The notes under the pieces were generated by a model. It had not been told where the DNA came from and did not search any database. It saw nothing but the letters and a program-made list of their open reading frames with translations. 64,000 bases of DNA, taken from the NCBI GenBank assembly GCA_016711325.1, contig JADJTH010000008.1, forward strand, positions 871,377-935,376, in the 5' to 3' direction. Below, piece after piece: positions 40,421 through 53,493 of this stretch. Source of the stretch: Nigerium sp. GTDB taxonomy: Bacteria > Actinomycetota > Actinomycetes > Propionibacteriales > Propionibacteriaceae. Each line of letters starts with the position of its first letter. Position 1 is the first letter of the stretch. The position numbers were made by a program, and so were the translations under genes.

Positions 40421-41269
40421 TCACGGCTGTCCGCCGCGGGAGCGGATGCGCCGGACGATCTCGGCGTAGGCGTCCGGGTCGGTGGTGTACGCCCCGAGCG
40501 GGTTGTTGACCTTACCCAGGCCGTGATGGTCGCTGGATCCGGTGGCCAGCAGCCCCAGTCTGGACGCGACCGCGCGCAGTTCGGCCCGCGTGTCGTCGTC
40601 GTGATCGGGGTGGTCGACCTCGACGCCGTCGAGCCCGTACTCGTAGGCGAGTTCGGCGAGGTATGCCTCGGGAAGGTCGTCGCGGCGTCCGCGCCCCCAC
40701 GGATGCGCGAGCACGGCGACGCCGCGCGCACGGTGCACCAGCTCGATCGCCTGCGTCAGCTCCGTGCAGTAACGGTTCACGTAGGCCGGACCGCCGTCGT
40801 ACAACCAGTCCCTGAACGCGATGTCGCGGCGGCTCACGTACCCCTTGGCGACGAGGGCGTCCGCGATGTGGGGGCGTCCGAGCGAGCTTCCGGACGCCTG
40901 CGCCAGCACGTCCTCGACGGTGAGCGGCATGCCCAGCTCGGTCAGACGGGCGACCATCGCCGGGATCCGGTCGGATCGACCCACCCGCACCCGGGCGAGT
41001 TCGTCGAGCAGTTCGTCGTCGCCGGGATCGCAGCCGTAGCCGAGCAGATGCACCGACGCGCCGCCGAGCCGCGTCGAGAACTCCAGGCCGGCCAGCACCT
41101 CGATGCCGGACGCCTGTGCCGCCAGCTTCGCCTCGCGCAATCCGTCGAACGTGTCGTGATCGGTCAGCCCGATGACGTCCAGGCCGGCGGCTGCCGCGTG
41201 ACGGACGAGTTGGGTGGGCGTGTCGGTTCCGTCGGAGACGAGAGAGTGAGTGTGAAGGTCGATGCGCAC
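40421..41269 (-). CDS. PHP-domain phosphoesterase
   Basis: A 282-residue PHP (polymerase and histidinol phosphatase) metal-dependent phosphoesterase. Metal ligands are seen in RIDLHTHSLVSDGTD (HxH), GLTDHDT, GLEFS, HP (AHPWG) and the late GSSDHHG. Homologues act as nucleoside 3',5'-bisphosphate or 5'-3' RNA/DNA phosphatases (RnmA/YciV type). I choose the GTG giving (M)RIDLHTH, the usual family start, although its GGAGG site is only one base away; an upstream start is possible. Confidence 0.85.
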   Translation of the reverse strand: MRIDLHTHSLVSDGTDTPTQLVRHAAAAGLDVIGLTDHDTFDGLREAKLAAQASGIEVLAGLEFSTRLGGASVHLLGYGCDPGDDELLDELARVRVGRSDRIPAMVARLTELGMPLTVEDVLAQASGSSLGRPHIADALVAKGYVSRRDIAFRDWLYDGGPAYVNRYCTELTQAIELVHRARGVAVLAHPWGRGRRDDLPEAYLAELAYEYGLDGVEVDHPDHDDDTRAELRAVASRLGLLATGSSDHHGLGKVNNPLGAYTTDPDAYAEIVRRIRSRGGQP

Positions 41270-41355
41270 GCCTCCAGTAAACCGCCCACCGCCACGCCGC
41301 GGAGCCGAGGCGCGTCCGCGCACCCCCCATTTCCCTCGTCGCAGGATCCTGGTCG

Positions 41356-44300
41356 TTACACCAGCAGCGTCCTGATGGTGCGCAGCGCCACCGACATCTT
41401 CGCCAGCGATGTCTCCTCGGCCGTGATCTCGGCCAGCTCGGCGGCCTCCCGGCCGATGCCACCGACCGCAGCCACCCAGGTCTCGACCACCTCACGGGCA
41501 TCGGACGCCTCGGGTGCCGCCGCCAGCGCCGCGCGCGTCAACGCAGCCTGCAGACTCTGAAGGTCGTCGCGCAGCGCGGCCCGCGCCATGGTGTTCCACC
41601 GGCTCACCCGGCCCAACTCGATCACGCGCGAGTTCACCCGGTCGAGGGCGAGCGCGTCCACGATCCGCTGGTAGACCGCCTGCACCAATCCCAGCGGACG
41701 TCCGGTCCGCAGCGCGATGTCGACGATCCCGAGCGCCTGGTGCGCCCACATCGAGCGGGCGACCAGGTGTGCCAGGTCCTCGCGGACGCCTGCCGTGATC
41801 AACTCGCTCGTGTCGGCGTCGATCTGGGCGCGCTGCCGCATGGTGGCGGCAGCGTCGAAGGTCGCCATCACCTGCGCGACGGGCTCCGTGAAGGCGGCCG
41901 CCTCGCCCCTGATATCGAGTTCACCGCGCCGGTGGTGGAGCAGCCAGCGCGCCGCACGCTCGATCAGTTGCTGCAGACGCACGCGGACGCGCAGTTCGTG
42001 GCGCGCGTCCAGCGCCATTCCGGGAAGCGCCAGCTCGTGGCGCGCGACCTGGAAGATCGACCGCGACGCCAGCTGGGCACGGATCACCTCGGTGACGTCC
42101 GACGACGTCTCGGTCGCCAGTCGGCTGTACGCGGTGATGCCTTGCGAGTTCACGAACCGGTTGACCGTCACCATCGTGACGATCTGCCGCCGCAGCGGAT
42201 GCGACTCCATCGCGTCGGCGTACGTTTCGCGCAGCGCCTTCGGGAAGTAGGTCACCAACCGGTCGGCCAGATACGGGTCGTCCGGCAGCGATGACGCAGA
42301 GATGATCCGCTCGAGATAGATCTTCGTCCATGCCAGCAGCGAGGCGAGCTCGGGGCGGGTCAGCCGCTCGGCCGAGGCGATCTTGTGCTCCATCGCCTCG
42401 TGACCCGGCAGCGTCTCCAGTTCGCGGTTGAGGGCGCCCTCGCCCTCGAGTGTCCGCATCCACTCCTCGTAGGCGGCCGTGAGTGGCTGGCGTTGCGCCT
42501 GCTCGATCGACAGGGCGAGGTTCTGGTCGACGTTGTGCGCGAGCACGAGCCCGGCGACCTCGTCGGTCATGGACGCCAGCAACTCTCCCCGCTCGGCGGC
42601 CCCCAGCGTGCCGACCGCGACGTCGCGGGACAGCAGCACCTTGATGTTGACCTCGTGGTCGGACGTGTCGACGCCCGCGGAGTTGTCGATGAAGTCGGTG
42701 TTGATCCGGCCGCCGCCCCGCGCGTATTCGATGCGGCCGGCCTGCGTCCAGCCCAGGTTGCCGCCCTCGCCGGCCACCCGCGCGCGCACGCCGGCGCCGT
42801 CGACCCGCAGCACGTCGTTGGCCTTGTCGCCCGCGTCCGCATGGCTCTCGGTGGACGCCTTGACATACGTGCCGATACCGCCGTTCCACAGCAGATCCAC
42901 CGGCGCGGTCACCATGGCCCGGATCATCTCGGTCGGCGTGAGGGACGTCACGTGCTCCCCCAGGCCCAGCCTGGCCCGCACCGGCGAGGTCACCGGGATC
43001 GCCTTGGCGCTGCGCGGGTACACGCCACCGCCCTCGCTGATCAGCTCCTTGCGGTAGTCGGCCCAGGTCGAGCGCGGCAGTTCGAAGAGCCGGCGGCGTT
43101 CGGCGAAGGACGCGGCGGCGTCCGGATTGGGGTCGAGGAAGACGTGCAGGTGGTTGAAGGCCCCCACCAGGCGGGTGTGTGTGCTGCGCAGCATGCCGTT
43201 GCCGAACACGTCGCCGCTCATGTCGCCGATGCCCACGCACGTGAAATCCTCGCGCTGGCAGTCGATGCCGAGCTCGTAGAAGTGCCGCTTGACCGACTCC
43301 CAGGCGCCGCGTGCCGTGATGCCCATCGCCTTGTGGTCGTAGCCCACCGAGCCGCCGGACGCGAAGGCGTCCCCGAGCCAGAAGCCACGCTCGACGGAGA
43401 TCGCGTTGGCGATGTCGGAGAAGGACGCCGTGCCCTTGTCGGCCGCCACCACCAGGTAGGTGTCGTCGCCGTCGTAGCGCACCACGTCGGGCGGCGGAGT
43501 GACGACGCCGCCCACCAGGTTGTCGGTCACGCTCAGCAGGGACGCGATGAAGGTCCGGTAGCACGCGATACCCTCGGCCAGCCACGCCGCCCGATCCGTG
43601 CGCGGATCCGGGAGGCGTTGCGGCACGAAGCCGCCCTTGGCGCCGACGGGCACGATGACGGTGTTCTTCACCATCTGCGCCTTGACCAGGCCGAGCACTT
43701 CGGTGCGGAAGTCCTCACGTCTGTCCGACCAGCGCAGCCCGCCGCGCGCGACCGCACCGTAGCGCAGGTGAACGCCCTGCACGCGCGGGCTATAGACGAA
43801 GATCTCGTGCGCCGGGCGGGGCTCGGGCAGCAGTGTCAGCTCTCTCGGCGCGATCTTGAGCGCCAGTGCCGGCCGGTCGGCGGCGAAGGCGTTGGTGCGC
43901 TGGATCGCCCGCAACACGGCGACGAACATGCGCAGGATCCGGTCCTGGTCGAGGCTCGCGACGGCGTCCAGTGCGTCGAGAATCTCTGCGATCTCGTCTT
44001 CGAAGGCGGCGGCGCGGTCGAGGGACGACCCTTCGCGGCGCGGGTCGAAGCGCGTCTCGAACGCCGACACCAGCGCCCCGGCGATGTCGGGGTTGGCGTT
44101 GAGCGCGTCGGCGACGTAGAACTGGCTGAAGGGGATACCCGCCTGCTGCAGGTAGCGCGAGATGCCGCGCAGCCAGGTGACCTGTTCCCAGGTCAGGCCC
44201 GCGCGCATGATGAGCCGGTTGAGCGTGCCGTGATGGGCCCGCCCGGTGTAGGACGCCTCGAACGCCTCGCTGAACCGCGCACGGTCGGCGAGAGTCCAGT

Positions 44301-46101
44301 CGGCGAGTGTCTGCCCGGGGGGGAGCCGGAAGCCGAACTCGTAGAGCCACACGGGCCGTCCGCGCAGGTCCCACCGGTAGGGACGTTCGTCGATCACTTC
44401 GATGCCGAAGGCGTCCAGGTGGGGTAGCACACGCGAGACGGACATCGCGCCGAGGGTGATGACCTTGAACCTCAGGTGCGACGGATCGGCGGGATCGTCG
44501 GGCTTGTACAGCGCGAAGCGCAAGTCGGCGTCAGCGCTCAGCTCGTTGGCCAGCTTCAGGTCGGCGACGGCCTGTTTGGCGCTGTACGCCGCCTCGTAGG
44601 CCTCGCCGAACTCGACGCCACGCAGCTCGGCCGGCAGCTCGGCGGCGACGTCGTTGAAGTCGTCGGCCCAGCCGCGCGTGGCGGCGGCGACCTCGGCCTC
44701 GAGCGCCTCGATGTCGACCGGCGTCGGTTGCTCATCCTCGTCCTGCTTGACCAGGAAGATCAGGCGCGCGAGCGGCGACTCCGTGACCGACGCCTGGAAC
44801 TCGACCGATCCGCCGCCCAGGCGGTCCACGAGCAGGTGTTGTACCCGCTCGCGGACGACGGTGCGATAGCGGTCGCGCGGGAGCAGCAGCATGCACGTCC
44901 AGAAGCGGCCGTAGCGGCCGGGCCGCACGAACAGCCGCGTGCGACGGCTTTCCTCCACGGCGACCATCGCCGCGATGTCGGCGGCCAGTTCGGCGGGATC
45001 GGTCTGGAAGAGCAGGTCGTGCGGCAAGCTCTCCAGGGTCCGGACGGCCGTCTGCGCCGAATGTCCGGACTCGCCCAACCCGATCAAGGACGAGATCTGC
45101 CGTGTGCGCTCGCGCAGCCACGGGATCCGCGTCAGCGGCTCGGTGAACGCGCGAGGTGCGAACAGACCGAGGAAGCGATGTTCGCCGCTGATCCGCCCCT
45201 GTGGGCCGAACGTACGCACGCCGATGTAGTCGAGGAACCCGGAGCGGTAGACCACCGAGCGGCGCGAGTCGCGCGTGACGACCAGCAGCTCATGGTCGTC
45301 GCTGCCCAAGCGCCGGGCGTGGAACTCGCCCGGCGACGGCTCCCGGAGGATACCGAGGCCGCTGCCGTCGATGGGGGCGAAGGAGTCCTCGGTCGCCTCG
45401 TAGGCCCGGTAGCCGAAGAACTCGAAGCGGTCTTCGGCCAGCCAGCCGAGCAGGTCGGCGACTCGGCGCACCTCGTCGCCGTCGAAACCCTGGGCGCCGA
45501 ACAGCAGCTGGCGGCGGACCGCGGCGACCCGGCCGAGGATATCGGGCAGATCCTCGTGGGCGGCCCGGGACGAGGCGAGTCCTGCGCTCAGCGCCGCCTG
45601 CAGCGCCGGCGACATCACGTCGGCGGAGCTGCCCAGAGGCGGGTAGGCCGCGATACTCACCCACGACTCGGTCAGCGCGCCCCACTCGTGTTCGGCCATG
45701 GTCTCCAGCATCCCGTCGGCGTCGCGGCGCACCTCGAGGATGGGGTGGTGCAGGCCGCGGATGGTCCAGCCGGCGTCGGTGAGGATGGTCGTGCACGTGG
45801 CGACGATGAAAGGACGGTCGTCGGTGACGATCTGCACCAGCGTCGAGCCGCCCGCGCTCCATCCCACGCTCTGGGGCCTGGGTGTGCTCACCCGCACCAG
45901 GTCGCAGCCCTGACCCCGCCGCAATCCGAGATCGAGGTGCGCGGCGAGCACGCGCGCGGTCGTCCCGGCGTCGGGATGCGTCCCGGTGAGAGGCTCGTGC
46001 CGCAGGTAGGCCGACGCGAAGTCCTCGGCATCGGCAAACGTGGTCACGCTCGAAAGAACTTGCTGGGTCTGCCTGAGTGCCTCGGCACTGCCGGTGTCCA
46101 T
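41356..46101 (-). CDS. gdh: NAD-specific glutamate dehydrogenase, 180-kDa class
   Basis: A 1581-residue enzyme of the large L_180 class. ACT-like regulatory segments occupy the N-terminal half. The catalytic core near residue 780 shows the GGLRWSDRREDFRTEV motif and KNTVIVPVGAKGGFV, and a Rossmann NAD domain follows. It oxidises glutamate to 2-oxoglutarate and ammonium. Start: ATG with AAGGAG about 10 bases upstream. Gene stands alone. Together with amtB-glnK 7 kb away it indicates active nitrogen metabolism. Confidence 0.95.
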   Translation of the reverse strand: MDTGSAEALRQTQQVLSSVTTFADAEDFASAYLRHEPLTGTHPDAGTTARVLAAHLDLGLRRGQGCDLVRVSTPRPQSVGWSAGGSTLVQIVTDDRPFIVATCTTILTDAGWTIRGLHHPILEVRRDADGMLETMAEHEWGALTESWVSIAAYPPLGSSADVMSPALQAALSAGLASSRAAHEDLPDILGRVAAVRRQLLFGAQGFDGDEVRRVADLLGWLAEDRFEFFGYRAYEATEDSFAPIDGSGLGILREPSPGEFHARRLGSDDHELLVVTRDSRRSVVYRSGFLDYIGVRTFGPQGRISGEHRFLGLFAPRAFTEPLTRIPWLRERTRQISSLIGLGESGHSAQTAVRTLESLPHDLLFQTDPAELAADIAAMVAVEESRRTRLFVRPGRYGRFWTCMLLLPRDRYRTVVRERVQHLLVDRLGGGSVEFQASVTESPLARLIFLVKQDEDEQPTPVDIEALEAEVAAATRGWADDFNDVAAELPAELRGVEFGEAYEAAYSAKQAVADLKLANELSADADLRFALYKPDDPADPSHLRFKVITLGAMSVSRVLPHLDAFGIEVIDERPYRWDLRGRPVWLYEFGFRLPPGQTLADWTLADRARFSEAFEASYTGRAHHGTLNRLIMRAGLTWEQVTWLRGISRYLQQAGIPFSQFYVADALNANPDIAGALVSAFETRFDPRREGSSLDRAAAFEDEIAEILDALDAVASLDQDRILRMFVAVLRAIQRTNAFAADRPALALKIAPRELTLLPEPRPAHEIFVYSPRVQGVHLRYGAVARGGLRWSDRREDFRTEVLGLVKAQMVKNTVIVPVGAKGGFVPQRLPDPRTDRAAWLAEGIACYRTFIASLLSVTDNLVGGVVTPPPDVVRYDGDDTYLVVAADKGTASFSDIANAISVERGFWLGDAFASGGSVGYDHKAMGITARGAWESVKRHFYELGIDCQREDFTCVGIGDMSGDVFGNGMLRSTHTRLVGAFNHLHVFLDPNPDAAASFAERRRLFELPRSTWADYRKELISEGGGVYPRSAKAIPVTSPVRARLGLGEHVTSLTPTEMIRAMVTAPVDLLWNGGIGTYVKASTESHADAGDKANDVLRVDGAGVRARVAGEGGNLGWTQAGRIEYARGGGRINTDFIDNSAGVDTSDHEVNIKVLLSRDVAVGTLGAAERGELLASMTDEVAGLVLAHNVDQNLALSIEQAQRQPLTAAYEEWMRTLEGEGALNRELETLPGHEAMEHKIASAERLTRPELASLLAWTKIYLERIISASSLPDDPYLADRLVTYFPKALRETYADAMESHPLRRQIVTMVTVNRFVNSQGITAYSRLATETSSDVTEVIRAQLASRSIFQVARHELALPGMALDARHELRVRVRLQQLIERAARWLLHHRRGELDIRGEAAAFTEPVAQVMATFDAAATMRQRAQIDADTSELITAGVREDLAHLVARSMWAHQALGIVDIALRTGRPLGLVQAVYQRIVDALALDRVNSRVIELGRVSRWNTMARAALRDDLQSLQAALTRAALAAAPEASDAREVVETWVAAVGGIGREAAELAEITAEETSLAKMSVALRTIRTLLV

Positions 46102-46211
46102 GAAGAGTGTGCTCCTTTGCCTCACCCGGATCGGACCATGCTAGTCGGGCCGGCACCGGAGGGACATCCCCCGGTTTGCCCGAGCCCGGCCCGGCACGCT
46201 AGGCAGGGGCC

Positions 46212-46682
46212 ATGCACCTGACCAGCCGCCACGAACTGCCCGCCGATCCGGACACGGCCTTCGCCATGCTCACCGATCCCGCGTTCCTCGAACGTGCCGC
46301 GCGCTCGTCCGGAGCGACCGGCATCCGCGCCGACGCGTCCGCGACCCGCACGGCCGTCCAGGCGTCCGTCGAGGCGCCCGCTCCCCTGCAGGCGTTCCTG
46401 GGCGCGCAGCTGAGCTTCACCCAGGTCGTCGTGTGGGGCGAGCGCGACCCCGACGGTGGTCGTCTGGGGCGGGTGTCCATCGACGTGGCCCGGACACCCG
46501 CGTCGGTGGCCGGCACGGTCACCCTGGTGCCGACGGCGTCCGGAAGCGCGCTGAGCTGGGACGGTGAACTCACCGTGTCCGTGCCGCTGCTCGGCGCGAC
46601 GATCGAGCGTCAGGCGGCGCCGGTCATCCAGGAGACCCTCGACGGGATCGGCCGCGAGGCGCGCGCCTGGCTCGACCGCTGA
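46212..46682 (+). CDS. DUF2505 (SRPBCC-like) protein
   Basis: A 156-residue protein of the actinobacterial DUF2505 family, a START/SRPBCC-type fold with possible lipid or ligand pocket. It begins with the usual HLTSRHELPADPDTAFAM segment and ends with an amphipathic helix. It converges on ku with 8 bp between the stop codons. Function unknown. Confidence 0.8.
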   Translation: MHLTSRHELPADPDTAFAMLTDPAFLERAARSSGATGIRADASATRTAVQASVEAPAPLQAFLGAQLSFTQVVVWGERDPDGGRLGRVSIDVARTPASVAGTVTLVPTASGSALSWDGELTVSVPLLGATIERQAAPVIQETLDGIGREARAWLDR

Positions 46683-46690
46683 GGGGAGAC

Positions 46691-47503
46691 TCAGCCCGCC
46701 TTCGCCGCGGTGGCGGCCGCCTCGCGGCGCTTCTTCGCGGCCTCCACGGACGCCTTGAGGCTGGCCATCAGGTCGACCACCTCGGCGCTGCCGCCGTCCG
46801 GCGCCGGGACGACCGCGACCGGCGCGTCGGCGAGCTTGGCTTCGACGACCGCCTCCAGCGCCTCGCGGTAGGAGTCGGTGAACTCTCCGGGCTCGTAGGG
46901 CGCCGTGAGCTGTTCGATGAACGAGGTCGCCATCGCGATCTCGCCCGGCGCGATCGTGATGTTCTCGGGCGGCTCCGCGAAGCCGCCGTCGCGGAGCTCG
47001 TCGGGCCACAGCAGCGTGTGCAGCATCATCAGCGCACCCGCGGGCCGCACGAGCGCCAGCGACTCGCGCGAGCGTAGCGCGACCTTCACGATGGCGACCT
47101 TGTTCGCGTTCGCGAGCGCCTCGCGCAGCAGCACGTAGGGCTTGGCGCCCGGCCCGTCCGCCTCGAGGAAGTAGGACTTGTTCCACGCGGCCGGATCGAT
47201 CTCTCCCGCGTCGACGAACTGCACGATCTCCACCTGCTTGGCGCTCGGTAGCGGCAACTCCTCGAAGTCGGACGCCTCGAGCACCACCATCCGTCCGTCC
47301 GCGGTCTCGAAGCCCTTGGCCACGTCGGCGTAGGGGATCTCCTGCCCGCACACCTCGCACACCCGCTTCATCTTGATCCGCCCGCCGTCGGCGGCGTGCA
47401 CCTGCCGGAAGGTGACGTCCTTCTCTTCGGTGGCGCTGTACAGCTTCACCGGAATGGTGACCAGGCCGAAGGACACGGCCCCTCTCCACAAGCTACGAGG
47501 CAT
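46691..47503 (-). CDS. ku: Non-homologous end-joining protein Ku
   Basis: A 270-residue bacterial Ku with the standard N-terminus (SLWRGAVSFGLVTIPVKLY) and a CEVCGQ zinc-like pair. The C-terminus is lysine/alanine-rich, for DNA binding. It forms a ring on DNA ends and recruits LigD. No ligD is next to it; a separate LigD-type polymerase lies at 23.7 kb, so the NHEJ genes are split. Confidence 0.96.
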   Translation of the reverse strand: MPRSLWRGAVSFGLVTIPVKLYSATEEKDVTFRQVHAADGGRIKMKRVCEVCGQEIPYADVAKGFETADGRMVVLEASDFEELPLPSAKQVEIVQFVDAGEIDPAAWNKSYFLEADGPGAKPYVLLREALANANKVAIVKVALRSRESLALVRPAGALMMLHTLLWPDELRDGGFAEPPENITIAPGEIAMATSFIEQLTAPYEPGEFTDSYREALEAVVEAKLADAPVAVVPAPDGGSAEVVDLMASLKASVEAAKKRREAAATAAKAG

Positions 47504-47566
47504 GCGCCCCAGTGTGACAGCCCACGCCAGGGGCGGCCATCCCTCGCTTCGGGAGAACCCGATCGG

Positions 47567-48022
47567 TCAGACCAGCGTCTCCCACTCGGTGGGGCCGTGC
47601 CACAGCAGTTCGGTGGTGCGGAGCATCGCGCCGATGGCGTCCGAGTCCCACGCCTCGTCGAGGTCGGCGCCGCGGACCGCCTCGCGCGCCGACGCCGCCA
47701 GCGCGGCGCCGTGGCCGTCGTCGGTGAACAGGCTTTCGACTCGGCTCCAGCGCACACCCGCGGCACTCACCGCGCCGAACTCCGCCGGCTCGGTGCCGAT
47801 CGCGTCGGCGACGCAGACCGCGACGAGCCGGACGCCGTGGGCCAGCAACCCGGCCACCCCCGCGACTTCGAGCAGCGTCAGGTCGGCGTCCTCGGTATCG
47901 GATGCCGGCAACCCGAACGCCTCCAGGAACGACGGCGTCGCCGCGTGGCCCGCCACGTCGTGGACCCCCGTGGCGGCCCACCCGGCGAGCTCGGCGGCGG
48001 ACAGCGGGACGAAGACGAGCAT
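47567..48022 (-). CDS. DUF6912-like small protein
   Basis: A 151-residue acidic protein beginning MLVFVPLSAAELAGW, resembling the DUF6912 family found near secA in actinobacteria. No signal or membrane helix. ATG preceded by a G-rich ribosome site. Function unknown. Confidence 0.65.
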   Translation of the reverse strand: MLVFVPLSAAELAGWAATGVHDVAGHAATPSFLEAFGLPASDTEDADLTLLEVAGVAGLLAHGVRLVAVCVADAIGTEPAEFGAVSAAGVRWSRVESLFTDDGHGAALAASAREAVRGADLDEAWDSDAIGAMLRTTELLWHGPTEWETLV

Positions 48023-48126
48023 GCCCCCAGCATGGCACGTCTCGCGAGCACCAGGGCCGAGGAGTTATCCACAGCCGGCGCGGCGATTGCTGGCCTTCCG
48101 GATCCCGTCGCGGCACGGTGGGGCGC

Positions 48127-48633
48127 ATGAGCCCTCTCACTCTCGCCCCGCCCGCCGCCCAGCCCGCGTGGGCCCGTCCCGCACCGGCGACGCGGCCCGA
48201 ACCGCTGACCCTCGGCGCTGCGGACGCCACGCCGCCCATGCAGCCCGCGTTGCCCGAGCGCGCCGACCACACGTGCGTCACCGCGACCGAGCAGGTATCA
48301 CCCGATGCCGCGCGCGCGGCGCACAGGATCGCCCGCGCCCTCGCGGAGGTGCTCGCCGGCAGCAGGCCGGTCGCCCAGATCCGGCCCGCGCTGGCGCCGC
48401 GGGTCTCCCACCTGCTCGACCACCTCATCCGGTCGGGCGCGGCGTCGGGCGCCCGGCTCGCCCACGTCAGCCTGCAAAGCCCGCATCCGGACGCCGTGGA
48501 GGCGTCCCTGCTGCTGACCGGGGCGCGCGGGGGCGCCGTCGCACTCCGGATGGAGCGTCACGCGCGACGCTGGGGGGTCACCGCGGTCGAGGCGGCGTTG
48601 GGCCCGCACGCGCGACGCCCCGCGCGGACCTGA
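48127..48633 (+). CDS. Rv3235-like (DUF6459) protein
   Basis: A 168-residue alanine/arginine/proline-rich protein. A disordered N-terminus (1-60) precedes a compact domain (about 60-155) ending in the HARRWGVTAVE segment usual for Rv3235/DUF6459 proteins, which lie beside secA in mycobacteria. It converges on secA. Function unknown. Confidence 0.7.
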   Translation: MSPLTLAPPAAQPAWARPAPATRPEPLTLGAADATPPMQPALPERADHTCVTATEQVSPDAARAAHRIARALAEVLAGSRPVAQIRPALAPRVSHLLDHLIRSGAASGARLAHVSLQSPHPDAVEASLLLTGARGGAVALRMERHARRWGVTAVEAALGPHARRPART

Positions 48634-48663
48634 TCCGTGCGGGGCGTCGCGAGCCGAACGCCG

Positions 48664-51375
<2,712 letters not shown>

Positions 51376-51446
51376 TTCTCTCGCGCTTCCCTCGTCCGCG
51401 TGACGATGCCGGGACCGGCACCGTCGTCCATCGTAGCGGTCGGCGT

Positions 51447-52646
51447 TCAGCAGTGGCGTGCCAGCATCGCCGCCAGGTCGCCGCGCGGCGCGACGACGAT
51501 CCCCCCGAGCCCGAGCCACCCGGCCATGGCGCGCAGCTCGTGTGCCAGCGCCGCCGCCGTCGTCGGAGCGTCCGCGCCGTCCTCCAACCAGCAGGCCTGC
51601 ACGAGCAGGACGCCGACGGCACGATCCGCCTTGAGGTCGACCCGCGCGGCCGGCGTCTCGCCGCACCACAGCAGATAGACGTAGTAACCGTGCCTGCGGC
51701 GGGCAGCCGGCGTGTAGATCTCGATGCGATAGTGCGTGGCGAACAACCGCTCCAGGCGCTCGCGCTGGAAGATCAGGGAGTCGAACGGGCTGACCAGCGC
51801 CTGCACGTGCAGCGCCCGCGGCGTCCGGGCCTCGTGCCAGCGCCAGTGCCTGCCGTCGATGCCGACCACCTCGACGGGCTCGAGCAGCCCGTGCGTCGCC
51901 AGGCGGCGGATGCTGGCCACGACGGGAGCCCTGCGGAGGTAGAAGTAGTCGGCCAGCGCGCCGAGGTCCGCCACACCGAGCGCCTTCGCCGCCCGGGAGA
52001 CCAGAACGTCATGGGCGTCCGGGTCGTCGAGGTCGGACGCGGCCAGCACGGCGGCGGGCAGCACGCGCTCGGGAAGGTCGTAGAGGCGCTCGAAGGAGGC
52101 TGTTCGCCCGGCGACGGCGACCGTCCCGGCCGAGAACAGGTGCTCGAGGACGTGCTTGGCGTCCGACCAATTCCAGCCCCAGTGGTCGCGGTCGCGCTCG
52201 CGGTCGTCGGCCACCGCGGCGGCCGTCAGTGGCCCACGTGCCTCGATCTCGGCGAGGATCTCGTCCACGAAGCCGGGCCGCGCCGTCAGAGCGCGCTGCA
52301 CGCCGGGCCAAGGGCGGGCGCCGTGGGCGCGCATCCGCCAGCGCAGCGCAGGATGGAGGGTGACGTCGACGAGGCTGGCGGCGTGCCCCCAGTACTCGAA
52401 GACCCGCCGCGGCGGACGCTGTGACGCCCGGGCGAGCAGCAGGGGATCGTAGGCTCCGAGCCGGCTGAACAGCGGCATCAGGTGGGCGCGGACGGCGACG
52501 TTGACCGAGTCGATCTGGAACTGCCCGACCCTGTCCACCTCACCTTGGAGATGTCGCATGCCCACGGTGACCGGCGCGCGGCGTCCGAAGCCCTGGGCCG
52601 CCAACGCGATCCGCCGCGCCTGCCGCAACGTGAGACGGCCGGGCAT
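51447..52646 (-). CDS. Winged-helix DNA glycosylase, YcaQ (AlkX) type
   Basis: A 399-residue HTH_42 family protein. The N-terminal segment has QFQIDSVNV, containing the Q-I-D triad of YcaQ/AlkX, which unhooks alkylated bases and interstrand crosslinks (AlkZ has QxQ). The conserved EYWGHAASL and the late VDLKADR motif are present. Cytoplasmic DNA repair enzyme. Start ATG with AGGAG upstream. Lies between secA and hpf. Confidence 0.85.
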   Translation of the reverse strand: MPGRLTLRQARRIALAAQGFGRRAPVTVGMRHLQGEVDRVGQFQIDSVNVAVRAHLMPLFSRLGAYDPLLLARASQRPPRRVFEYWGHAASLVDVTLHPALRWRMRAHGARPWPGVQRALTARPGFVDEILAEIEARGPLTAAAVADDRERDRDHWGWNWSDAKHVLEHLFSAGTVAVAGRTASFERLYDLPERVLPAAVLAASDLDDPDAHDVLVSRAAKALGVADLGALADYFYLRRAPVVASIRRLATHGLLEPVEVVGIDGRHWRWHEARTPRALHVQALVSPFDSLIFQRERLERLFATHYRIEIYTPAARRRHGYYVYLLWCGETPAARVDLKADRAVGVLLVQACWLEDGADAPTTAAALAHELRAMAGWLGLGGIVVAPRGDLAAMLARHC

Positions 52647-52692
52647 CAGGAGTCTCCTGGTGCCCGGCCGCCGCGGTTCGCCTTCGCCGGCA

Positions 52693-53292
52693 CTACGTCG
52701 CGATGTCGAGGTGGATCACCCCGTAGTCGTAGGCCTTGCGCCGGTACACCACGCTCGGCGCGCCCGTCTCGGTGTCGACGTAAAGGAAGAAGTCGTGACC
52801 GACCAGTTCCATCTCGTCGAGAGCCTGCGCAAGCGTCAGCGGCGTCGCGGGGAAGATCTTCTCGCGCACCACCAGCGGGCCGTCACCGGTGACCTCAAGC
52901 CCGGCGATCCGGCGCACCGGGGGTGCCTCCTGCGCTGCCGGGGTGGCGTCGGCGACCGGCATCCCGATCGTGTCGGCGACCCGCAGGCCACGATGCACCT
53001 TGCGGCGGTCGGCAGCCCGGCGCAGCTGCGCCTTCATCTTGTCGAGCGCATGATCGAACGCCATGGCCTTGTCGTCGGCCGCAGCCTCGGACCGCACCAC
53101 CGGCCCCTTCCCGATCAGCGTGATCTCCACGCGGGTGGCCTGGTCGGGCTGCTTATGTGCGTGCGTCGACACCTGAACCTCAACCCGCTGAACCCGATCT
53201 CGGAACCGTTCGATGCCCTGGATGCGCTCGGTAACCTTGTCGCGGAACTCGTCCGTGATGGTGCAACGACGGCCGGTGACGATGACGTCCAT
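52693..53292 (-). CDS. hpf: Long-form ribosome hibernation promoting factor
   Basis: A 199-residue long HPF: an N-terminal beta-alpha domain (DVIVTGRRCTITDEF) that blocks the ribosomal A/P sites, a linker about 105-130, and a C-terminal dimerisation domain ending KAYDYGVIHLDI that drives 100S ribosome formation. AAGGAGG ribosome site at the ATG. Open frame upstream of this start is non-coding. It shares a 261-bp intergenic region with amtB. Confidence 0.94.
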   Translation of the reverse strand: MDVIVTGRRCTITDEFRDKVTERIQGIERFRDRVQRVEVQVSTHAHKQPDQATRVEITLIGKGPVVRSEAAADDKAMAFDHALDKMKAQLRRAADRRKVHRGLRVADTIGMPVADATPAAQEAPPVRRIAGLEVTGDGPLVVREKIFPATPLTLAQALDEMELVGHDFFLYVDTETGAPSVVYRRKAYDYGVIHLDIAT

Positions 53293-53493
53293 CTCAACCT
53301 CCTTGGTCGGGAACTGTAGAGGCACTCGCGCGCCCAACTCGCCGGCGAGGCCGGGGAACTGGCTGGAGTGCCATACCGACCAACCTAGCGTGCGCCGGCC
53401 CGCAAGGCACGCGTTGCGCCGCAAACTCCTCGCGCCGCGCCCCCGCGGGCGGCCGCCAAGACCTCCGGGCGCGCAACACGGCCGTAACCCACG